Positions 1 to 5,000 of a DNA stretch of 5,000 bases are shown here, piece after piece. The stretch is taken from positions 1 through 5,000 of the forward strand of contig JBOHBN010000158.1 of NCBI GenBank assembly GCA_050698355.1, given 5' to 3'. The position numbers were made by a program, and so were the translations under genes. Under the pieces are notes generated by a model. The model had not been told where the DNA came from. It did not search any database and saw only the letters and a program-made list of their open reading frames with translations. The stretch comes from JBOHBN01 sp050698355. GTDB lineage: Bacteria > Actinomycetota > Actinomycetes > Streptosporangiales > WHST01. How positions within the stretch are numbered: the first letter of the stretch is position 1; the number at the start of each line of letters is the position of its first letter.

Positions 1-2
1 CG

Positions 3-1070
3 TTACGGGAGGGCGTCGTACAGCCGGGGGATGGCGGCGTTGACCCGGCGGGTGAATGAGGTGAACGGCGCGGCGAGCGCGGTCTGGTTTACGCCACGGC
101 CGGAACGCTTCCAGGTGCCAACGACCTGGCCGGCCGAGACCACGGTGGCGCGGAACATGCCGTTGTTGCCGGGAACAAGCTGGTCGGCGAACTCGGCGGG
201 CACGACGGCGCCCCGGTCGGCGTACCCCAGGATGTACTCGTCGAAGCCCGGTAGCAGGAACACGCCACGCGCACCGCTCCGGCACGACTCCAGCCGCGCC
301 GGTGTGTCGGGGTCCATGAAGTATCTGGTGCCGTCGACGTCGACTTGCTCGAGCTCGGGCTGCGCGGCGGCGAGGCTGGCCTTGGCGTCGGCCACGGTGA
401 GCTTGGTCCACCTGGTGAAGTCCTTGACGGTCGCGGGCCCGTGACCACGGAAGTAGCGCAGGGCCAGCTCGCCGAGCGCCTCCTCGCGGTCCGGTGTCCG
501 CGGCTCGGGTACCCACTCGTCGAGCAGGACGAGTGCCTGCTCGCTGTCGCGTAAGGGACCGAAGCACAGCGTCCCGGTCTGGGCGAGGTGCCCGATCAGG
601 TGGTACCCGCGCTGCCCGGTCGTCGCGATGCCAGCCCGCTCCCACGTAGCAAGCAGTTCGTTGCGCCGGAGCTGCCCGCCTCCGGCAAGCGCATCGACAG
701 CCGTACGCCGGGCCCGCTCGAGCGTCTCGGTGCCCAGTTCGAGCTGCGCCCGCCTCGAGGCCGCTCCCGTGATAATGCGGCGTGCCATGAGATCCAGCAT
801 CCAGCGCAGGTCCTCGGCCGCGACGAAGTGCAGCGTGCCGCGCATCGGCCACGACCGTACGACCGTGCCGGCGTTCAGCGCCGCCTCGACCGCCTTCCGG
901 CCGGCGTCTTCGGTGCGCAGGGCGAGCGACGTAAGCGCCCCCGGGTAGTCCTGGGCCTGGGCGGCCGTGAGCCTGCGCACCGCCTCCGTAACCGTGGTGC
1001 AGCGCGGGCCCGCGATGCGCTGCGCGACGAGGCGGAGCAGGCCGATCTCGGCCAGCGAAACGCTAGCCAA
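3..1070 (-). CDS. Winged-helix DNA-binding protein, AlkZ/HTH_42 superfamily (putative DNA glycosylase)
   Basis: The product is about 355 aa and resembles the HTH_42 winged-helix family, which includes the alkyl- and crosslink-specific DNA glycosylases AlkZ and YcaQ. Family signatures visible, numbered from the proposed start, are QAQDYP at 38-43, SWPMRGTLHF at 73-82, RYFRGHGPATVKDFTRW at 205-221, LLPGFDEYILGY at 272-283 and GTWKR at 318-322. The Q38-A-Q40 pair matches the catalytic QxQ motif described for AlkZ-type enzymes, so base-excision activity is possible, but this is inferred. The open frame extends upstream to an ATG at 1190. That would add 40 low-complexity residues inside otsA, so I prefer the TTG at 1070-1068, which gives the family-like N-terminus ASVSLAEIGLLRLVAQRIAGPR. 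This TTG has only a weak upstream AGG and overlaps the otsA stop by 8 bp, which suggests translational coupling. The stop is TAA at 5-3. Family assignment is firm; the exact start and the repair role are not. Confidence 0.85.
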   Translation of the reverse strand: MASVSLAEIGLLRLVAQRIAGPRCTTVTEAVRRLTAAQAQDYPGALTSLALRTEDAGRKAVEAALNAGTVVRSWPMRGTLHFVAAEDLRWMLDLMARRIITGAASRRAQLELGTETLERARRTAVDALAGGGQLRRNELLATWERAGIATTGQRGYHLIGHLAQTGTLCFGPLRDSEQALVLLDEWVPEPRTPDREEALGELALRYFRGHGPATVKDFTRWTKLTVADAKASLAAAQPELEQVDVDGTRYFMDPDTPARLESCRSGARGVFLLPGFDEYILGYADRGAVVPAEFADQLVPGNNGMFRATVVSAGQVVGTWKRSGRGVNQTALAAPFTSFTRRVNAAIPRLYDALP

Positions 1071-2502
1071 GCGCGGCGACCTGATCGGCGAACCAGCGCT
1101 GGGGTGGGAGTGCCGTGGCGGCCTCGGCGAGCCGCTGCGTACGCGCCAGCCGCTCGTCGCCGGGCATCGACAGCGCTTCGTGCAGCGCATCGGCGGTGCC
1201 GCTGACGTCGAACGGGTTCACGTCTATCGCGTCGCCGCCGAGCTCGTCGTACGCGCCGGCCTCACGGGACAGCACCAGGGTGACGCCGTTCTCGGCGAGC
1301 AGTGGTACCTCCTTGGCAACGAGGTTCATGCCGTCGCGGATGGGGTTGACCAGCAGGACGTCGGCGAGCCGGTAGGCGGCGAGCGACCGGGCGTAGTCGT
1401 CCTCGACCGCGAGGATCAGCGGCTCCCAGCCGGATGTGGCGAACTCGTACTCGATCTCCTGGCCGAGCCGCTGTACCGCCGCGGTGTACTCCCGGTACTC
1501 GGGCAGGTCGTGCCTGCTGGGGTAGGCGAACGCGACGTGCACTACGTTGCCCTGCCACTGCGGGTACCGGCGCAGCAGCTCGCGGTACGCCTCGAGGCCG
1601 CGCAGGATGTTCTTGGACAGCTCGGTCCTGTCGACGCGGACGATCAGCGACCGGTCGCCGGCTTGCGCGCGCAGCGCGCGCACCCGCGCCTCGACGTCCG
1701 GCTGGCTGGCGCGATCCTGCAGGAAGCCGCGGTCGGCACCGAGCGCGTGGACGCCACAGGTGGTCGTGCGCCCGTCGTTCTCCACCGCGCCGGCTCGCGT
1801 GTCGGCGCCGAGCTGGTCGGCGCAGCACGCCGCGAACGCGTCCGCCCACCGGGGCGAGTGGAAGCCGGCGTGGTCGGCGCCGAGCACGCCGGTGAGCAGG
1901 TCGCGGGCGATGTCGTCGGGCAGCATCCGGTAGTAGTCCGGCGGCGCCCACGGCGTGTGCGAGAAGTGCGCGATACGCAGGTCGGGCCGCGAACGGCGAA
2001 GCATCCCCGGAACGAGGCAGAGGTGGTAGTCCTGCACGAGCACCTTCGCGCCCTCGGCGGCCTCCTGCGCCAGCGCGTCCGCGAACGCCTGGTTGTACGC
2101 GACGTACGCGTTCCACTCCGTACGGAACTCCGCGTCGAACACAGGCCGGTTCGGCCGGTCGTACAGCAGGTGGTGAACGAACCAGAGCGTGGAGTTCGCG
2201 ATCGCGTTGTACGCGCGGTGGAAGGTGCCGGGCGGTATGTCCAGCATCCGGACGACGGCGCTCCCGGTGTCGTGCCCGGCCTCGTTCAGCCGGCCGTCCG
2301 GCGCGGCCGCGGCGGCTTGCCGGTCGCCGTCGGAGAGCGCCGCGCACACCCAGACCACGTGCGTGGACTCCGCGACCGAGCTGAGCCCCGACACGAGGCC
2401 ACCACCGCCGCGCTTCATGCTGAGGCTGCCCGCGTCGTCGGTGCTGAAGGACACCGGTCCGCGGTTCGAGGCCACGACCAGGTCAGAGCGCGTATCGGAC
2501 AT
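1063..2502 (-). CDS. otsA: Alpha,alpha-trehalose-phosphate synthase (GT20)
   Basis: This 479-aa cytoplasmic glycosyltransferase is predicted to join a nucleotide-activated glucose to glucose 6-phosphate, giving trehalose 6-phosphate. GT20 landmarks appear in order: SNRGP (12-16), the glycine loop RGGGGLVSGL (31-40), NSTLW (103-107), QDYHL (157-161), HFSHTPW (179-185), VDRTELSK (290-297) and NPIRDGMNLVAKE (386-398). Residues R292, K297, D390 and E398 sit where E. coli OtsA contacts the donor phosphates and ribose. Length is normal for the family. The ATG at 2502-2500 begins MSDTRSDLVVASNRG; an in-frame ATG at 2601 adds 33 unrelated residues and would run across the divergent promoter, so I rejected it. 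The loop reads VDRTELSKN instead of the classical VDRLDYTKG, marking an actinobacterial subgroup. A Streptomyces OtsA was reported to use GDP-glucose, so the donor here may not be UDP-glucose. No otsB phosphatase is in the window. Confidence 0.9.
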   Translation of the reverse strand: MSDTRSDLVVASNRGPVSFSTDDAGSLSMKRGGGGLVSGLSSVAESTHVVWVCAALSDGDRQAAAAAPDGRLNEAGHDTGSAVVRMLDIPPGTFHRAYNAIANSTLWFVHHLLYDRPNRPVFDAEFRTEWNAYVAYNQAFADALAQEAAEGAKVLVQDYHLCLVPGMLRRSRPDLRIAHFSHTPWAPPDYYRMLPDDIARDLLTGVLGADHAGFHSPRWADAFAACCADQLGADTRAGAVENDGRTTTCGVHALGADRGFLQDRASQPDVEARVRALRAQAGDRSLIVRVDRTELSKNILRGLEAYRELLRRYPQWQGNVVHVAFAYPSRHDLPEYREYTAAVQRLGQEIEYEFATSGWEPLILAVEDDYARSLAAYRLADVLLVNPIRDGMNLVAKEVPLLAENGVTLVLSREAGAYDELGGDAIDVNPFDVSGTADALHEALSMPGDERLARTQRLAEAATALPPQRWFADQVAALG

Positions 2503-2577
2503 CGCACCAAGCCTACTGTCCGCACCAGCAGGCGTTGCGGCGTACGTAGCACTCGGCGTCTCACGGGGTGGACACGG

Positions 2578-2583
2578 TAAGGT
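2578..2583 (+). promoter_or_regulatory. Candidate -10 box for the riboswitch-metM transcript
   Basis: TAAGGT fits the actinobacterial TANNNT pattern and lies about 21 bases before the start of riboswitch P1. That would put the transcript start near 2590 and leave the aptamer intact at the 5' end. No convincing -35 box is seen 16-19 bases upstream, so this is a placement guess from position and one hexamer. Confidence 0.35.
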
Positions 2584-2603
2584 GTCTCCCGACAACTGCA
2601 TAA

Positions 2604-2743
2604 CTCATCAAGAGGGGCAGAGGGACCGGCCCGTAGAAGCCCCGGCAACCACCCGTCGCCGTCTCGTTCCAGGCGAGGCCCGGCGAGGGATCGGTGCCAA
2701 CTCCGGCCTGACCGACGCGAGATCCGCGTCCAGGACAGATGAG
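2604..2743 (+). ncRNA. SAM-I (S-box) riboswitch
   Basis: This is a complete S-adenosylmethionine aptamer in the leader of the threonine-synthase-like gene. P1 pairs CTCATC (2604-2609) with GATGAG (2738-2743). P2 pairs GGGGC (2614-2618) with GCCCC (2639-2643). The conserved core is present: AGAGGGACCGGCCC (2619-2632), GGCAACC (2644-2650) and GGTGCCAACTCC (2693-2704). P3 is capped by GTCTCG (2661-2666) with CGAGGC (2674-2679), and P4 by GACGCG (2714-2719) with CGCGTC (2725-2730), extended by CCTG/CAGG. S-box elements normally switch off methionine and SAM synthesis genes when SAM is high. No terminator hairpin with a T-run fits in the 16 bases between P1 and the start codon. The Shine-Dalgarno stretch begins inside the 3' strand of P1, so translational control is the simpler reading. 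Confidence 0.95.
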
Positions 2744-2751
2744 GGGAAAGG
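2741..2751 (+). promoter_or_regulatory. Ribosome binding site overlapping riboswitch P1
   Basis: The purine run GAGGGGAAAGG ends 8 bases before the ATG at 2760, which selects that start over the ATG at 2739 that lies inside P1. Its first three bases (GAG) are the 3' end of the P1 helix. SAM binding would therefore tie up part of the ribosome site. GAGG (2741-2744) could alternatively pair with CCTC (2752-2755) in a small hairpin. Confidence 0.7.
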
Positions 2752-2759
2752 CCTCGCTC

Positions 2760-4028
2760 ATGACTGCCCAAACAGTAGGACGCTCACGTACGACGTTCGG
2801 CCCCGCCGTCGGCCTGCGCTGTCGCGAGTGCGGGGAGGGCTACGACATCGGCCCCCGGTACGTCTGCGAGCAGTGCTTCGGCCCGCTCGAGGTCGCGTAT
2901 GACTTCGGCACGGTGACCAGGGAGTCGATCGAGTCCGGGCCGCGCAACATCTGGCGCTACCGCGGCCTGCTGCCCGTCGTGCCAGACGTCACCCGTACAC
3001 CCAACACCGAGCCCGGGTGCACCCGGCTCGTACGCGCCGACAACCTGGCCCGCGAGCTGGGCCTGCGCCGGCTGTGGCTGAAGGACGACACGGGCAACCC
3101 GACGCACTCGTTCAAGGACCGCGTCGTCGCCGTCGCGCTCGCGGCCGCCCGCGCGCTGGGCTTTTCGGTGCTCGCCTGCCCGTCGACCGGCAACCTCGCC
3201 AACGCCGTCGCGGCCGCCGCCGCGCGCGGCGGCATCCACTCGGTCGTGTTCGTGCCGCAGAACCTCGAGCAGCAGAAGATCACGACCACCGCCGTGTACG
3301 GCGGGACGCTGGTTGCCGTCGACGGCAACTACGACGATGTCAACCGGCTGGCATCCGAGCTGGCGGGGGAGTTCGAGGACTGGGCGTTCGTCAACGTCAA
3401 CGTGCGCCCCTACTACGCGGAGGGTTCCAAGACCCTCGGCTTCGAGATCGCCGAGCAGCTCGGCTGGCGGCTGCCCGACCAGGTCGTCGTCCCCGTCGCT
3501 TCCGGCGCGCAGCTCACCAAGGTGGACAAGGCGTTCGGCGAGCTGACCGCGCTCGGCCTCGTCGAGGAGCACCCGTACCGGGTGTTCGGCGCGCAGGCCA
3601 CCGGGTGCTCACCGGTCGCGCAGGCGTTCAAGGACGGCCACGACGTGGTGCGGCCGGTCAAGCCCGACACCATCGCCAAGTCGCTCGCCATCGGCAACCC
3701 CGCGGACGGGCCGTACGTGCTCGATATCGCGCGGCGCACGGGCGGCGCGGTCGCCGACGTCAGCGACGAGGAGATCGTCGGCGGCATCCGGCTGCTCGCG
3801 CGCGCCGAGGGCATCTTCGCCGAGACCGCCGGCGGCGTGACCGTCGCCGTGCTCAAGAAGCTGGCCGAAGCGGGCCAGCTCGACCCGGACGCGGAGACGG
3901 CGGCGATCATCTCCGGCGACGGCCTTAAGACCCTCGACGCGGTCTCCGCCGTGGCCAAGCCGTCCGCGACCATCGCGCCGAGCGTCGACGCCTTCCACCG
4001 AGTGCAGAAAGAGGTTGGTCTGGCATGA
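2760..4028 (+). CDS. metM: Threonine synthase-family PLP enzyme, probable MetM-type homocysteine synthase
   Basis: This 422-aa protein is a fold-type II PLP enzyme homologous to threonine synthase. It starts with a zinc-ribbon-like module (C21-x2-C24 and C36-x2-C39). The catalytic domain follows: NPTHSFKDR with the PLP lysine at K119, STGN at 142-145, PVASGAQLTK at 245-254 and a C-terminal SGDGLKTLDAV. Classical threonine synthases usually read PTGSFKDRG, so H116 replaces a glycine next to the active lysine. Threonine synthase converts O-phospho-L-homoserine to threonine. Here a SAM riboswitch upstream and an overlapping sulfur-carrier gene downstream point instead to replacing the phosphate with sulfur, giving homocysteine for methionine synthesis. 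That matches MetM as I recall it from Streptomyces. The start at 2760 is chosen from the Shine-Dalgarno site; the frame also has an ATG at 2739 inside the riboswitch. PLP-enzyme family is very secure; the homocysteine role is inferred from context, and true threonine synthase remains the alternative. Confidence 0.9.
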   Translation: MTAQTVGRSRTTFGPAVGLRCRECGEGYDIGPRYVCEQCFGPLEVAYDFGTVTRESIESGPRNIWRYRGLLPVVPDVTRTPNTEPGCTRLVRADNLARELGLRRLWLKDDTGNPTHSFKDRVVAVALAAARALGFSVLACPSTGNLANAVAAAAARGGIHSVVFVPQNLEQQKITTTAVYGGTLVAVDGNYDDVNRLASELAGEFEDWAFVNVNVRPYYAEGSKTLGFEIAEQLGWRLPDQVVVPVASGAQLTKVDKAFGELTALGLVEEHPYRVFGAQATGCSPVAQAFKDGHDVVRPVKPDTIAKSLAIGNPADGPYVLDIARRTGGAVADVSDEEIVGGIRLLARAEGIFAETAGGVTVAVLKKLAEAGQLDPDAETAAIISGDGLKTLDAVSAVAKPSATIAPSVDAFHRVQKEVGLA

Positions 4029-4300
4029 GCGTCTCCGTCCGCATCCCGACGATCCTGCGTACGTACACCGGCGGGGCCGCGGAGGTGACGAGCGAGGGCG
4101 AGACGCTGACCGGCGTGCTCGACCAGCTCGAGGCCGACCATCCCGGCATCCGCGCGCGCGTACTCGACGACGGCGGCGAGGTACGCCGGTTCGTCAACGT
4201 CTACATCGGTGACGAGGACGTACGGTTCGCGCAGGGTCTCCAGACGCCGACCCCCGACGGCACCCAGGTCTCGATCATCCCCGCGGTCGCCGGCGGCTGA
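4025..4300 (+). CDS. metO: MoaD/ThiS/CysO-family sulfur carrier protein (MetO-like)
   Basis: This 91-aa beta-grasp protein ends in ...IPAVAGG. The exposed C-terminal Gly-Gly is the site that an E1-like enzyme adenylates and converts to a thiocarboxylate, making the protein a sulfur donor. Its stretches IPTILR, TGG, RFVNVYIGDEDVRF and PAVAGG closely resemble mycobacterial CysO as I remember it, which passes sulfur to the PLP enzyme CysM in cysteine synthesis. Here the PLP partner is the threonine-synthase homologue instead. Its ATG overlaps the partner's stop (ATGA, 4025-4028), so the two are very likely translationally coupled and made together; AAAGAGG (4008-4014) is a usable ribosome site 10 bases upstream. 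The Gly-Gly is encoded as the natural end, so no protease would be needed to expose it. No activating MoeB/MoeZ-type enzyme or Mec-type JAB protease lies in the window. Carrier identity is strong; the exact acceptor is inferred from linkage. Confidence 0.93.
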   Translation: MSVSVRIPTILRTYTGGAAEVTSEGETLTGVLDQLEADHPGIRARVLDDGGEVRRFVNVYIGDEDVRFAQGLQTPTPDGTQVSIIPAVAGG

Positions 4301-4324
4301 CGGCAACGATCGATGGCTACTGCC

Positions 4325-4380
4325 CGGTGATCATGGAAGGTCTTCGTTGCTATAGCTACGACAACCTTTCATGATCACGG
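4325..4380. repeat. Long imperfect inverted repeat after the operon, possible terminator or dispersed element
   Basis: GTGATCATGGAAGGT (4327-4341) pairs with ACCTTTCATGATCAC (4364-4378), broken only by one G-U pair. The inner arms TTCGT/ACGA and GCT/AGC continue the stem with three mismatches down to a 2-base centre (4352-4353). That is nearly a full cruciform over 52 bases. It starts 26 bases after the carrier stop, and no T-run follows. It may act as a factor-independent terminator of the GC-rich type. Its length and local drop in GC also suggest an intergenic repeat unit copied elsewhere in the genome. Confidence 0.7.
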
Positions 4381-4413
4381 AGGCTGGCGGCCACGGGACG
4401 TGCAGGGGGCCAA

Positions 4414-4440
4414 CTTGCACTCCCAGGGGGCGAGTGCTAA
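4414..4440 (+). promoter_or_regulatory. CIRCE operator, copy 1 (HrcA binding site)
   Basis: CTTGCACTC, a 9-base spacer and GAGTGCTAA match the CIRCE consensus TTAGCACTC-N9-GAGTGCTAA in 16 of 18 arm positions. CIRCE is bound by the heat-shock repressor HrcA and keeps chaperonin genes low until stress. TTGCAC (4415-4420) could serve as a -35 box, with TAAACA (4438-4443) as a weak -10 at 17-base spacing, so bound HrcA would cover the promoter. Confidence 0.92.
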
Positions 4441-4447
4441 ACAGGTC

Positions 4448-4474
4448 TTAGCACTCTCACCGGGAGAGTGACAG
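4448..4474 (+). promoter_or_regulatory. CIRCE operator, copy 2, with degenerate right arm
   Basis: TTAGCACTC is a perfect left arm, followed by a 9-base spacer and GAGTGACAG, which keeps GAGTG and one later base of the right arm. It begins 7 bases after copy 1, and the centres are 34 bp apart, near three helical turns. The perfect GAGTGCTAA/TTAGCACTC pair formed between the two copies (4432-4456) is a by-product of their abutment. From here to the groEL ribosome site is a GC-rich untranslated leader of about 115 bases in which I see no supported gene. Confidence 0.75.
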
Positions 4475-4606
4475 CACGTCGCCGATCGGGCGGTGAGGTT
4501 CGGGCGTACGGCGGAAGGGTAGCCGTGCGGTCGGGTCGTCCGTCGCGGGCGCCGACTCGACGTATGCGCGTGCGCGTGAGCCACCCGACAGGGAGGACCC
4601 ACCCGT

Positions 4607-5000
4607 ATGGCCAAGATGATCGCGTTCAAGGAGGAGGCCCGTCGTGGCCTCGAGCGCGGTATGAACTCCCTCGCCGATGCGGTCAAGGTGACCCTCGGCC
4701 CCAAGGGGAGGAACGTCGTCCTCGACAAGAAGTGGGGTGCGCCCACCATCACCAACGATGGTGTGAGCATCGCCAAGGAGATCGAGCTCGAGGACCCGTG
4801 GGAGAAGATCGGCGCTGAGCTCGTCAAGGAGGTCGCCAAGAAGACCGACGACGTTGCCGGCGACGGTACAACCACCGCGACCGTGCTCGCCCAGGCGCTC
4901 GTCCGCGAGGGCCTGCGCAACGTTGCCGCCGGTGCCAACCCGATGTCGCTGAAGCGCGGCATCGAGGCAGCGGTGGAGCGTGTTTCTGAAGAACTGTCCA
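4607..5000 (+). CDS. groEL: Chaperonin GroEL (Hsp60), N-terminal part, truncated by the window
   Basis: The first 131 codons of a 60-kDa chaperonin subunit are present; the rest lies beyond the window. GroEL forms tetradecameric rings in the cytosol that refold client proteins using ATP. The equatorial-domain signatures are clear: TLGPKGRNVVLDK (29-41), ITNDGVSIAKEIELEDP (48-64) and the ATP site DVAGDGTTTATVLAQ (82-96), whose D86 corresponds to the hydrolytic aspartate of E. coli GroEL. The start ATG follows GGGAGGA (4591-4597) at 9-base spacing and encodes MAKMIAF. No groES precedes it, so this is the stand-alone groEL type common in actinobacteria (groEL2-like). Tandem CIRCE sites upstream predict HrcA-controlled heat-shock induction. 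Confidence 0.97.
   Translation, partial: MAKMIAFKEEARRGLERGMNSLADAVKVTLGPKGRNVVLDKKWGAPTITNDGVSIAKEIELEDPWEKIGAELVKEVAKKTDDVAGDGTTTATVLAQALVREGLRNVAAGANPMSLKRGIEAAVERVSEELS

Noticed and set aside
2546..2572. Possible CIRCE site in the otsA-metM gap
   Set aside because: GTAGCACTC resembles the left arm, but the bases after a 9-base spacer (CGGGGTGGA) do not match GAGTGCTAA. It is a chance half-site.
967..2580. A 537-codon open frame on the plus strand across otsA
   Set aside because: It is the antisense shadow of a clear GT20 gene. Its translation is rich in Arg, Val, Gly and Ala without family motifs, as is common opposite high-GC genes.
2739..2759. Upstream ATG at 2739 as the start of the threonine-synthase homologue
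   Set aside because: This ATG lies within the P1 helix of the riboswitch, has no ribosome site at proper spacing and adds seven residues of no family value. The ATG at 2760 has GAGGGGAAAGG in front.
2784..3572. A 262-codon minus-strand open frame opposite the threonine-synthase homologue
   Set aside because: It is antisense to a firmly identified PLP enzyme and its low-complexity translation matches no family I recognise.
3413..4306. A 297-codon minus-strand open frame spanning the end of metM and all of the carrier gene
   Set aside because: It covers two well-supported plus-strand genes, is rich in Ser, Ala and Thr, and shows no domain.
4301..4606. A cold-shock gene expected from the Streptomyces-like order
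   Set aside because: No cold-shock-type frame of about 65 codons exists here. The 306 bases hold only the inverted repeat, the CIRCE pair and the leader.
4468..4818. A 116-codon plus-strand frame through the groEL leader and start
   Set aside because: It overlaps groEL in another frame and its Arg/Gly-rich translation is typical of out-of-frame GC-rich DNA.

Overview
The window is high-GC DNA with actinobacterial character: dense coding with strong G/C third-position bias, GC-rich Shine-Dalgarno sites, a CIRCE-controlled groEL, and a CysO-like sulfur carrier. It looks like ordinary chromosome from an actinomycete. As I remember it, Streptomyces has a similar order (trehalose-phosphate synthase, threonine-synthase homologue, MoaD-like protein, a cold-shock gene, groEL2), but the cold-shock gene is absent here. 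I cannot assign a genus.

Left half, minus strand (3-2502): a GT20 trehalose-6-phosphate synthase (otsA) is followed, with a likely 8-bp overlap, by a winged-helix protein of the HTH_42 / AlkZ DNA-glycosylase superfamily. The two probably share a transcript.

Centre, plus strand (2578-4300): a divergent 257-bp gap carries a well-formed SAM-I (S-box) riboswitch. It leads into a two-gene operon: a threonine-synthase-family PLP enzyme, and a 91-aa MoaD/ThiS/CysO-type sulfur carrier ending in Gly-Gly. The genes overlap as ATGA. This is the most interesting part of the window. SAM control plus a sulfur carrier makes little sense for threonine synthesis. It fits a homocysteine synthase that takes O-phospho-L-homoserine and receives sulfur from a carrier thiocarboxylate (the MetM/MetO route, which I recall being reported in Streptomyces). 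Ordinary annotation would probably call the enzyme simply threonine synthase.

Right end (4301-5000): a 52-bp imperfect inverted repeat lies just after the operon. Next come two tandem CIRCE operators for the HrcA repressor, a GC-rich leader, and the first 131 codons of groEL, which runs off the window. I see no tRNA, rRNA, CRISPR, transposase or phage gene.
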